A stretch of DNA of 64,000 bases from Chelatococcus reniformis. Its GTDB lineage: Bacteria; Pseudomonadota; Alphaproteobacteria; Rhizobiales; Beijerinckiaceae. The stretch covers positions 62,001 to 126,000 of the forward strand of contig NZ_BMGG01000010.1 of assembly GCF_014640075.1 (NCBI RefSeq), written 5' to 3'. Positions within the stretch are counted from its first letter, which is position 1. Every line of letters begins with the position of its first letter. Both the position numbers and the translations under genes were made by a program. Of this stretch, positions 16,976 through 24,809 are shown in pieces. The notes beneath the pieces are model-generated. The model saw only the letters and a list, made by a program, of their open reading frames with translations. It made no database searches and was not told the DNA's origin.

Positions 16976-19415
16976 TCCGCTCGAAGGCACCGGTTTCCAA
17001 GAGCTTGAGCCTGTCCGCTGGGTCGGACGGGGCCAACTGGTCGAGATGGGCGTGAGCGCAGCGCAGCGCCTCCCGGTGCGCTTCGACGACCAGCACAGCG
17101 GCATCCGATATGGCGGCGAGGCCCCCCGAGCCGGCGACAGTCTCCAATTCCTGCGCCGCCGCCGCGAGGGCATCGAAGCCAGCATTGGCCGCCGCTCCGG
17201 CCAGGCGATGCGCATCATCTGCGATGTCGGAGGGGTCGAGGCGCGAGCAGTTCTCGGCGATGGCCGCGACCGCGTGGTCCGCGACATCGACGAAGGACGT
17301 CATGATGCGGCGGGCGCGGGCATCGCCGAGCTTCTCGCGCAGGTGGGCGAAGCGCCGAGGCTCGGGCATGGGGAGGCGGCGGCTCGGCCGGCGACGCAGC
17401 GCCGCTTGCAACTTGCCGGCCTCGACCGGCTTCTCGATGATGCCGTCGATGCCGCAGAGCAGGTAGAGGGGCCGGTCGGTGGGGGACGGCGAAGCGGTGA
17501 GGCCAAGGATCGGACCTTCGTGCCGCCGCGGCCCGTGATTGGACCGGATCATGCGGGTCGCAGCCAACCCGTCCACGCCGGGCATGCGGATGTCCATCAG
17601 CACGAGGTCGAAGCTCTCGCGCTCCAACGCCGCGATCGCCTCCGCTGCCGAGGCAGCGGTGCGCACCTGGCAGCTTTCGGCGCGGAGGAGCTCGGCGACC
17701 ACGTCGCGGTTGAGCGCCACGTCGTCGACGACGAGCACCCGCGACGCGACGGCCACCGTCTCGTCCTCCTCGACGTCGGCCGTCAGGCCGAAGGGGAGCT
17801 GGACGCGGAAGGTCGAGCCACGGCCGATCTCGCTGTCGACCGAGATGGTGCCACCCATCGCTTCGGCGAGCCCCTTGCTGATGGCCAGTCCGAGGCCGGT
17901 CCCTCCATAGCGGCGGCCGCGCCCCGTCTCCGCCTGGGAAAACGGCTGGAAGAGCCGGGAAACGACGTCGGGTGCGATGCCGATGCCGCCGTCGATCACC
18001 TCGATGGCGAGCACGATCTGCTCCTCATCACGCCCGACGGCGTCGATGCGGACCTCGATGGTCCCTTTGTCAGCGAATTTGAGGCCGTTGCCGACCAGAT
18101 TGACGACGATCTGCTGGAGTCGTGCCGGGTCGCCGAAGACGAGCGGCGGCAGCGGCGTCAGCAGCGACACGCGCGCGACCAGCCCCGTCTCGGGCGCCGC
18201 CGCACTCGCCAGGGTCACCGCCGCCGTGATCGTCTCACGGGGATCGAACGGTTGGCGCTCCAGGCGCAGATGGCCGATCTCGATGAGCGCCAGATCGACG
18301 ATGTCGTTGATGATCACACTGAGCGTCCGGCTGGCCTGCACCATGCGCCGCACGATGTGCATGGCCGGATCCGGCAGGGGCTGCTTGGCCAGAAGCTGCG
18401 CCAGGCCGAGCACGCCGTTGACCGGTGTGCGCAGCTCGTGGCTGATCATCGCCAGCGATTCCGACTTCATCTGTCCGAGGGTTTCGGCCGCGGTCTTGGC
18501 GCGCCTGAGCACCATTTCCGCCTCGTGACGAACCGTGATGTCGACGGCGCTGGCGATGATCATGCGGCGGGCGCGCACGCGCAGCGACTGGCGCGAGACG
18601 AGCATGTGGCGAACGGAGCCGGACGGATCGGCGAGTGCGAACGCGCGCGTCTCGGCCTGCGCATCGGCCCCCTTGGCTCCCACGAGCCATTGGAAGAGCT
18701 CTGCGTGGCGGCGGAGTTCCGTCTGGAGGCCGGCGGGCGATCCGGCCGTGTCTCCCGCGAACAGCTCGCGCGCCGGCGCGTTGGCGAGTTGCGGCCGGCC
18801 GTCCGTGTCGATCAGGAGAAGCGGCACCGGTGACGCCTCGAGCAGGCGGCGGACTGAATAGTCGCTCAGCCGGCTCTCGCGCACGAGGAGCAGCAGCGAG
18901 CCCAGGAAGACGACGCAGCCGAGATCGATGGTGAGCCTGCTCAAGAGGCCGACAGCGAGCGCCGTGAGCGGTGCGGAGGTCATCACGGCGACGGAGTTGT
19001 CGCGCATGCCGGCGAAGAGTTTGCCATTGCGGATGACGAACTTGCCGTTTGTACCCTCGGGCCGCGCGAGGTCCACGCCGAGCAGCGCGAGCGTGGGCTC
19101 GCGCTGCTCGGCGGAGGTCGGCCGAACGGCAACCGTCGCTTGGCCGCTCAGGGGCGCCAGGCCCGACGACGTCTCGCTCCGTGCCCGCCCGGGATCGTCG
19201 AGCACAGTCTTCACCTCGGCAATGCGCGGGTCCGCCGCGACGGTGGCGAACTGAAGGGCCAGCCGCGCCTCGTGGATGGACAGGTTGCTCAGGATATCCT
19301 TGCGCGCCTGCAGCAGCAGGAAGGCGAGCGACGAGACGAGGATGATGGCGACCAGGCCCGTCCGCGCCTCGCCGGGCGTGCGCGAGAAAAGCCGCCTGGT
19401 GCGTGTGCCCGCCAT
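16902..19415 (-). CDS. Hybrid sensor histidine kinase (HisKA-HATPase-REC-Hpt)
   Basis: 837-residue membrane phosphorelay kinase. TM1 is about residues 20-36, followed by a periplasmic region of about 110 residues and TM2 about 161-178. A PAS-like segment (190-295) follows, then the HisKA domain with His326 (SHELRTP) and the ATPase domain with the N box near 440, DGGIGI and GGTGLGLAIS. The receiver has Asp608 (MDIRMPG) and Lys662, and the Hpt domain has His736 (HRLAGAA). This TorS-like layout can pass phosphate to the OmpR-type regulator at 16139. ATG 19415 is 7 bp after the NCS1 permease stop, so it ends the nitrile hydratase operon. The last 30 or so residues come from a palindromic repeat. 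Confidence 0.93.
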   Translation of the reverse strand: MAGTRTRRLFSRTPGEARTGLVAIILVSSLAFLLLQARKDILSNLSIHEARLALQFATVAADPRIAEVKTVLDDPGRARSETSSGLAPLSGQATVAVRPTSAEQREPTLALLGVDLARPEGTNGKFVIRNGKLFAGMRDNSVAVMTSAPLTALAVGLLSRLTIDLGCVVFLGSLLLLVRESRLSDYSVRRLLEASPVPLLLIDTDGRPQLANAPARELFAGDTAGSPAGLQTELRRHAELFQWLVGAKGADAQAETRAFALADPSGSVRHMLVSRQSLRVRARRMIIASAVDITVRHEAEMVLRRAKTAAETLGQMKSESLAMISHELRTPVNGVLGLAQLLAKQPLPDPAMHIVRRMVQASRTLSVIINDIVDLALIEIGHLRLERQPFDPRETITAAVTLASAAAPETGLVARVSLLTPLPPLVFGDPARLQQIVVNLVGNGLKFADKGTIEVRIDAVGRDEEQIVLAIEVIDGGIGIAPDVVSRLFQPFSQAETGRGRRYGGTGLGLAISKGLAEAMGGTISVDSEIGRGSTFRVQLPFGLTADVEEDETVAVASRVLVVDDVALNRDVVAELLRAESCQVRTAASAAEAIAALERESFDLVLMDIRMPGVDGLAATRMIRSNHGPRRHEGPILGLTASPSPTDRPLYLLCGIDGIIEKPVEAGKLQAALRRRPSRRLPMPEPRRFAHLREKLGDARARRIMTSFVDVADHAVAAIAENCSRLDPSDIADDAHRLAGAAANAGFDALAAAAQELETVAGSGGLAAISDAAVLVVEAHREALRCAHAHLDQLAPSDPADRLKLLETGAFERMDGPVKPDRDAEKGAASPTRHGRA

Positions 19416-19422
19416 CCGACCG

Positions 19423-20715
19423 TCAGTCGATCGCTTCCGCGCCGAGCGAGCCGCGCCCGAGGCCGGCTCCGAGCGAGTGCGGCGCAAGCGTCGCGAGCAT
19501 GAGGTAGAGCAGGCCCGCGACAGGGGCACCGACGAGGGGCGTCATGTCACCCATGAAGTCGGCACGGATGACGAGAGCGATGGCGACCGCCGCCGCGAGC
19601 GCGACCAGCGCCGCGGCGTTGCAGCGGACGTCGCGCGCCCGGGAAAAGCCGATATGGCCGCGCACGACGTAATAGTCGGCGACGATGATGCCGCCGATCG
19701 GCGGCACGACCGCGCTCAGCAGGATCCCCCAGTCGAAGACGTCATCTACGACGCCGCCGAGCGCCAGGACAAGGCCGAGAGCGGCGGCTCCTCCGGAGAC
19801 GAGCGCCCACGACACGCGGGGAAACGCGCTCTTCAGCGTCACGCTGGCGTTGGCAAGGCAGGCATCGCATGTGGTCCAGTGCGACAGCACGATCAGGCCC
19901 AGCAGCAACAGCGACAGCGGATCGCCGCGCGTGAAGAGATCGTCGAGCCGCACATGGGCGGCGCCGATCAGCACGCCGAGGATCAGGAAGAGCAGGTTGG
20001 AGACGATGAAGCCGATCGCCATGGCATGGATCGCTTCGTTGCCCGTGCGGCAGTAGCGCACGATGTCGCCCGTCATCGTGCCGCTGACGACGAACATGCC
20101 GAACACGACGCCGACGCCGGTGCCGAACGAGAGCGTGCCGCTCAGCGGGCCGTCGAAGACTGTGCCGAGACTCGGACCGATATCGCGAACGGCGACGGCC
20201 ACGGCGAAGAGGATCATGGCCGGGAAGGCGATCGCCGTGACATTGAAGCCGCGGCTGAGGCCCGAGACCACGGGAGCGGCGAACAGCAGTCCGAACAGCA
20301 GCAGCCAGCCCGTCGGCGCCGAGGCAAGGCCGGTGGCATCCGCCAACACAGCGGTCGTCAGCATGACGTGGAAGCCGAACCAGCCGGCCACCAGGGCCGC
20401 GAGCAGCACGCCCGGCAGGATCGCGCCTACGCGTCCGAAGACGGCCGTCAGCATCAGCTGCGAATTGAGGCCCCAGCGGCCGGCCGCGAATCCGATTGCC
20501 GCCGAGTAGATGAAGAGCAGCCAACTGCCCAGGATGGACGCCAGGAGGGCATCGAGTGTCCCGAGCTCTGCCTGCAGGCGGGCACCGACCAAAATGGAGG
20601 CAAAGGCCGAGGTGAACCCGGACCAGGCGAAAGCCGGACGCACCAAGCCGCGCCGCGCGGCGAGCGGCACGGGCCAGATGATGTCCTGTCCGTCAGCGAT
20701 CGTCCGCTCCGCCAT
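19423..20715 (-). CDS. NCS1-family permease (CodB-like; cytosine/purine/hydantoin type)
   Basis: 430-residue inner-membrane transporter with about 12 hydrophobic segments. The segment beginning PAFAWSGFTSAFASILVGA and the later VVPPIGGIIVADYYVVRGH are hallmarks of the NCS1 nucleobase-cation symporter family. ATG 20715 is chosen for the N-terminus MAERTIADGQ; upstream in-frame starts give an unlikely basic extension. It lies between nitrile hydratase beta (122 bp upstream) and the hybrid kinase (7 bp downstream), suggesting uptake of a nitrile, amide or N-heterocycle linked to that enzyme. Substrate not determined by sequence. Confidence 0.88.
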   Translation of the reverse strand: MAERTIADGQDIIWPVPLAARRGLVRPAFAWSGFTSAFASILVGARLQAELGTLDALLASILGSWLLFIYSAAIGFAAGRWGLNSQLMLTAVFGRVGAILPGVLLAALVAGWFGFHVMLTTAVLADATGLASAPTGWLLLFGLLFAAPVVSGLSRGFNVTAIAFPAMILFAVAVAVRDIGPSLGTVFDGPLSGTLSFGTGVGVVFGMFVVSGTMTGDIVRYCRTGNEAIHAMAIGFIVSNLLFLILGVLIGAAHVRLDDLFTRGDPLSLLLLGLIVLSHWTTCDACLANASVTLKSAFPRVSWALVSGGAAALGLVLALGGVVDDVFDWGILLSAVVPPIGGIIVADYYVVRGHIGFSRARDVRCNAAALVALAAAVAIALVIRADFMGDMTPLVGAPVAGLLYLMLATLAPHSLGAGLGRGSLGAEAID

Positions 20716-20837
20716 TCCGTCCCGGGTCGATCCGCAGGAGCGCGCCGCTGCCCCCCGTACCATCGTCGCGATTGTGCAAGCAATTGCTATGCCAGCACCG
20801 GAGTCCCGATTGGTACAGTCGTCGGGGGCGGGGACGC

Positions 20838-21503
20838 TTAGGGCGTCGCCGGCTCCAGGTAGCTTTCCCACGCGTCGATGGAGACGGCGAGCGACGGATC
20901 GGCCTCGGGGCCCCACAGCTCCCGGGCCGAGAAGCGCACGCAGTAGAGCCACTGCGGATTTTCACCCTGACCATGGGCATGGGTATCGGGCAGCACGTAG
21001 CCGCCGTGGACGATCTCGACGGTGCCGAGCTTGCCCCGGGCATAGCGCGGCAACCGCGTGTGGCCCCTAGGGTTCATCTCACGCGCCCGCAGGCGGTCGC
21101 CGACGGCGAAGCGCGCCGGCGTCGCGACAGGCCGGTCGTAGGACGAGCCCTTGGCCATGGCGGCCAACGCGGCTTCTGCGGAGAGCACGCGCGGGATCGG
21201 GCGGGGCGCTTCGAGTGCTCGGCCCTGTGCCAGTTCCTCCGCCGTGACCAGCCCGTGAGCGAGGAGCAGCCGCTCGAGCCCTTTGGTCCAGATTTCGTAG
21301 TAGCTGGAGGCGAGATAGTCGGCCGGGTGCAGGCTCTCGCGCATGTGCCGCGAGGCATCAATGTTCCAGACGCCGCCGCCGCCGACCGCGACGGTGAGCG
21401 CCAGGGCCCGTCGCTCCCACGGGGCATGAAAGCGCACCGCCTCGTCCTCGGGCATCACCGGGCCGAAGCCCATCATGCCGCCCATGTCCTGCGCACCGTT
21501 CAT
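20838..21503 (-). CDS. nthB: Nitrile hydratase beta subunit
   Basis: 221-residue beta subunit of the metalloenzyme that hydrates nitriles to amides in the cytoplasm. The N-terminus [16 protein letters not shown] is the classical beta-subunit start, and the C-terminal SH3-like barrel with [10 protein letters not shown] is present. ATG 21503 has GGAGGG about 8 bases upstream. It overlaps the alpha-subunit stop by four bases (ATGA), as expected for a stoichiometric heterodimer. The usual small activator gene is not downstream; an NCS1 permease follows instead. Confidence 0.95.
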   Translation of the reverse strand: MNGAQDMGGMMGFGPVMPEDEAVRFHAPWERRALALTVAVGGGGVWNIDASRHMRESLHPADYLASSYYEIWTKGLERLLLAHGLVTAEELAQGRALEAPRPIPRVLSAEAALAAMAKGSSYDRPVATPARFAVGDRLRAREMNPRGHTRLPRYARGKLGTVEIVHGGYVLPDTHAHGQGENPQWLYCVRFSARELWGPEADPSLAVSIDAWESYLEPATP

Positions 21504-22135
21504 GGCGTCGCTCCCTCCGGCGCGCGGGCAAGGCCGGTGCCGATCATCGAGTCGCGTGTCACCAGGTCGGCCAGGGCCTCTTCCGTCCAGCCATCGGTGT
21601 CGGCTGGCCGCCGGGGAATGACGAGGTAGCGGATCTCGGCCGTCGAATCCCAGACGCGGATGGTGGTTTCGGCCGGCAGCGCGACGCCGAAATCGGCCAG
21701 CACGGCGCGGGGCTCGATCACGGCACGGGAGCGGTAGGGGGCCGACTTGTACCAGACCGGGGGCAGGCCGAGCACCGGCCAGGGATAGCAGGAGCACAAG
21801 GTGCACACGACCATGTTGTGCACGTCGGGGGTGTTGGCCACCGCCACCAGGTGCTCGCCCTGGCGGCCGGTGTAGCCGAGCGCATGGACGGCGGCGGTGC
21901 CGTCGGCGAGCAGCCAGTCCCGGTAGGCCGGATCGTTCCAGGCTCTGGCGACGACGCGGGCGCCGTTGCGCGGGCCCACCCGGTGCTCGTAGAGCTCGAC
22001 GATGGCGTCGAGCGCCGCCGGATCGACATAGCCCTTCTCGACGAGCAGCGATTCCAGCGCCTTCACGCGCAAGGCGATCGGCGCGGGCTCGCCGCCCTCG
22101 TGACGGTGGTCATGGTCGTGACCGGCATCGCTCAT
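21500..22135 (-). CDS. nthA: Nitrile hydratase alpha subunit, cobalt-type metal site
   Basis: 211-residue alpha subunit carrying the metal centre. The motif VCTLCSC places the ligands at Cys111, Cys114 and Cys116; the last two are normally oxidised to sulfinate and sulfenate. Threonine in CTLCSC points to cobalt rather than iron (CSLCSC), from family knowledge. The N-terminus is His-rich (HDHDHRHE), which could help metal loading. ATG 22135 is preceded by GGAGA. First gene of a minus-strand operon: alpha, beta, NCS1 permease, hybrid kinase. Confidence 0.96.
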   Translation of the reverse strand: MSDAGHDHDHRHEGGEPAPIALRVKALESLLVEKGYVDPAALDAIVELYEHRVGPRNGARVVARAWNDPAYRDWLLADGTAAVHALGYTGRQGEHLVAVANTPDVHNMVVCTLCSCYPWPVLGLPPVWYKSAPYRSRAVIEPRAVLADFGVALPAETTIRVWDSTAEIRYLVIPRRPADTDGWTEEALADLVTRDSMIGTGLARAPEGATP

Positions 22136-22364
22136 GGCAATCTCCGCTGGGTCCGGCGCTCGACGGCGAAGATGATCGCTCAAAGCCGCGCTGTCGAGCG
22201 GCGGCTTCCCGCGTCGGCGCGCAGCGTCCGGGGACGTTGCGGCAGCTGGAGCCTTCCGCCAGTTGCTCCGCCGCGCTCGGGACAACCTCCCCACGAGGGG
22301 AGGCCGTTCAACGGCTTTACGGCGTCATGACCATCCCATTGCGTGTCGATAATCTCGGCGAGCG

Positions 22365-23615
22365 CTACGGGTATCCGCCCGGGCCGTCGCGGCGGCGGGT
22401 CAGCCAGAGGCGCTCGGCGGGGCCGGGGCCCAGGGCGAGCGCGGCCGTGTAGGCGGCGCGGGCCTCGCCCAGGCGGCCGAGGCGCCGCAGCAGATCCGCA
22501 CGCACGGCGTGGTAGGGCAGGAACCGGTCGAGGCCCTGCGCCGGCAGCGCCTCGATCTCGGCGAGCGCTGCCGCCGGGCCGTCGACCTCGGCCAGGGCGA
22601 CGGCGCGGTTCAGTCGCACGATGGGGTCGTCGCGACAGGTGAGCAGCAGGTCGTAGAGCGTCAGCACCGCCGTCCAGGGCGGTGGTTCGTCCAGGCGCTG
22701 GCGGCGGCACCAGAGCCGATGAATGGCGGCCTGGATGGCGCGGGGCGACGGCGGCCTCGGGCTGATGGCGTGGGCCAGATAGGCGTCGGCCTCGGCGATC
22801 AGCGCGCGGTCCCACAGGCGCGGATCCTGCTCCGCCAACGGCACCATCAGGCCGTCGTCGTCGAGGCGGGCCGGCCGGCGTGCCTCGGCGTAGCGGACGG
22901 TCGCCGCCAGCGCCGCGGCCTCCGGCTCGTCCGGCAGCATGGCAGCGAGCAGGCGGGTCAGCCGCAGCATCTCGGGCCCATAGCCCGCATGCGGGCCAGC
23001 GCCGGCCGCGTCTTCATGGGCCTTGGCATAGGCCACCTCCAACGTCGACAGCACCGCCTGCAGGCGCTCCGGCCAGGCGGTCGGCGCGGGAATCTCGAAG
23101 GGCACGCCCGCTTCGGCGATCTTGCGCTTGGCCCGCACGAGCCGCTGCGCCAGGGTCGGCTCCGGCAGCAGGAAAGCGCGCGCGATCTCGGCCGTGCCAA
23201 GCCCGCAGACCAGCCGCAGGGTCAGCGCGGCGCGGGCCTCGATCGCGACGGCCGGATGGCAGCAGACGAAGATCAGCCTGAGCCGCTCGTCCGGGATCAA
23301 CTGGGCGTCGTCGCTCATGACGTCCTCCGCGGTGGGTGCGGGCTCAGGCGGCTCCGGCGCCAGGCGCTCGCGCGTGCGCCGGCGGCGCAGTGCATCGAGC
23401 GCCCGGCGTTCGGCGGCGCGATAGAGCCAGGCGGCAGGATCACGCGGCGCGCCCTCCCGTGGCCAAGCCTCCAGCGCGCGCACGCAGACTTCGGCGAACG
23501 CCTCCTCGGCGAGATCGAGGTCGCGGAAGCGGGCGGCGAGCGCGCCGATGACGCGTCCGCCCGCCTGGCGCACCACGTCCGCCAGCGCCTGCGGCTCCGC
23601 GGCCTCGCCGCTCAT
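22365..23615 (-). CDS. ECF42-type RNA polymerase sigma factor with C-terminal TPR-like extension
   Basis: 416-residue extracytoplasmic-function sigma factor. Regions sigma2 (about 15-80; FRDLDLAEEAFAEV) and sigma4 (about 115-170; CGLGTAEIARAFLLPEPTLAQRL) are followed by a long helical extension (DUF6596/TPR-like) typical of the ECF42 group. ECF42 factors are encoded next to YCII/DGPF-domain proteins and have no anti-sigma factor. Here the DGPF gene ends 4 bases upstream, but is frameshifted. Target genes unknown. Confidence 0.92.
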   Translation of the reverse strand: MSGEAAEPQALADVVRQAGGRVIGALAARFRDLDLAEEAFAEVCVRALEAWPREGAPRDPAAWLYRAAERRALDALRRRRTRERLAPEPPEPAPTAEDVMSDDAQLIPDERLRLIFVCCHPAVAIEARAALTLRLVCGLGTAEIARAFLLPEPTLAQRLVRAKRKIAEAGVPFEIPAPTAWPERLQAVLSTLEVAYAKAHEDAAGAGPHAGYGPEMLRLTRLLAAMLPDEPEAAALAATVRYAEARRPARLDDDGLMVPLAEQDPRLWDRALIAEADAYLAHAISPRPPSPRAIQAAIHRLWCRRQRLDEPPPWTAVLTLYDLLLTCRDDPIVRLNRAVALAEVDGPAAALAEIEALPAQGLDRFLPYHAVRADLLRRLGRLGEARAAYTAALALGPGPAERLWLTRRRDGPGGYP

Positions 23616-23619
23616 CGCC

Positions 23620-23996
23620 TCAGGCCGACGCGGATGGGCTCGCCTCGCCCGGCGGCGTCAGCAGTGGCCGGATCTCCACGGCGCCATCACGCGTCAGCGG
23701 CACACGCCTGGCCAGGGCGATGGCGGCGTCGAGATCGGCCGCCTCGACGATGTAGAAGCCGCCGAGCTGCTCGCGCGCCTCGGCGAACGGCCCGTCGTGG
23801 ATGGCTGGCGCCCATCGGTGGTGCGCACCGTGGTGGTGAAGGCGCTGCCCTTCAGGCCGGCGCCGGTGATGCGCGCGGCGCCGAGCTCCTTGACGTAATC
23901 CCAGTGGCGGGCCGCCACCGCCTTCAGTGCCGGGCCATCTTTCTCGGGGCCGCCGTAGACCGCCTCGTCCTCGTACAGCATCAGCATATATTGCAT
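23620..23996 (-). pseudogene. YCII/DGPF-domain protein, frameshifted
   Basis: The protein starts at ATG 23996 (MQYMLMLYEDEAVYGG) and is normal to about residue 62 (VRTTDG). The rest of the family, beginning HDGPFAEAREQLGGFY, is in another frame ending at 23620. The span is 377 bp, one base short of 126 codons; one extra G in the GGG run at about 23810-23813 would restore a 125-residue protein. This is the usual ECF42 partner gene. Either it is a genuine single-base inactivation or a sequencing error; the flanking sigma-factor gene is intact. Confidence 0.82.
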
Positions 23997-24128
23997 GGGA
24001 GAGCCCTTCTCGTGTCCGCGGGCCGCGAAACTGCGGCGCCGGTACTCCCAAGGCGCACGGGCCGGGTGGATTTCGACAGCGGCCGGATATTTTTTCGCCG
24101 TCCGCTCCATGCCCGAGCGGAGGATGGC

Positions 24129-24572
24129 ATGGCCGACATCGATCCCTTCGACCTCGAGCGCTTCGTCGCGGCACAGGCGCCGGTGATCGAGACGGCGCTG
24201 GCCGAGCTGACGGCCGGCCGCAAGCGCAGCCACTGGATGTGGTTCATCTTCCCACAGCTCGAGGGCCTCGGCTATTCCGCCATGGCGCAGCGCTATGCCA
24301 TCGGCTCGCTTGCGGAGGCGCGCGCCTATCTCGCCCATCCGCTGCTCGGCCCGCGGCTCGTCCGCTGCACTGAGGCCGTTCTGGCGATCGAAGGTGGCCG
24401 GCTCCCTGCGATCTTCGGCTCACCCGACGACATGAAGTTCCGCTCGTCCATGACGTTGTTCGCCCACGCGGCCGCCGCGGGCCAGACCTGCTTTGCGCAG
24501 GCGCTCGACCGCTTCGGCGGCGGCGCCGGCGACCCCAAGACGTTGAAGCGCCTCGAGGCTGCCGTCCGCTGA
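24129..24572 (+). CDS. DUF1810 family protein
   Basis: 147-residue cytoplasmic protein of unknown function (COG5579). The family core SHWMWFIFPQLEGLG followed by MAQRYAI is at residues about 33-58, and the conserved FGSPDDMKFRSSMTLFA lies toward the C-terminus. ATG 24129 has GGAGG 5 bases upstream (24119-24123). A much longer open frame reaching back to 22509 is antisense to the sigma factor and not coding. Divergent from the YCII pseudogene; monocistronic. Confidence 0.87.
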   Translation: MADIDPFDLERFVAAQAPVIETALAELTAGRKRSHWMWFIFPQLEGLGYSAMAQRYAIGSLAEARAYLAHPLLGPRLVRCTEAVLAIEGGRLPAIFGSPDDMKFRSSMTLFAHAAAAGQTCFAQALDRFGGGAGDPKTLKRLEAAVR

Positions 24573-24608
24573 GGCCGAACCGCCATCCCTCCGGCTGCAC
24601 GGGTCCCT

Positions 24609-24636
24609 TTGACAGGCAGAACGCCGATGTTACATT
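24609..24636 (+). promoter_or_regulatory. Candidate promoter for the 24.8-34.9 kb cluster
   Basis: TTGACA (24609-24614), 16-bp spacer, TACATT (24631-24636). The -35 is a perfect consensus match. Transcription would start near 24643, immediately before the 16-bp palindrome at 24649. Confidence 0.45.
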
Positions 24637-24648
24637 CACGTCCGTCAA

Positions 24649-24664
24649 CTTACGCCGGCGTAAG
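24649..24664. promoter_or_regulatory. 16-bp perfect palindrome, probable repressor operator
   Basis: CTTACGCCGGCGTAAG is a perfect 16-bp palindrome placed just after the predicted transcription start of the solute-binding/CoA-ligase/carboxyltransferase cluster. Size and position fit a TetR-family operator; the only TetR gene in the cluster (29646) is the natural candidate. No second copy was seen by eye in the window. Confidence 0.5.
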
Positions 24665-24809
24665 ATAGTCGGCGAGGACATAAGCCCGCATCCACCAGCG
24701 GGCGGGGGATGGCAATGCCAGCCCGAGCGAGTCCGATGCCGGTTGCGGCAGCATCGTCACCGCTCGGCGACACAAGACGGCCGGCTGTTCCGGCCCCAGG
24801 GAGGGTACT

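Noticed and set aside
22509-24128. Upstream extension of the DUF1810 frame by over 500 codons
   Set aside because: Antisense to the ECF sigma factor and YCII gene; a good ribosome binding site precedes ATG 24129.
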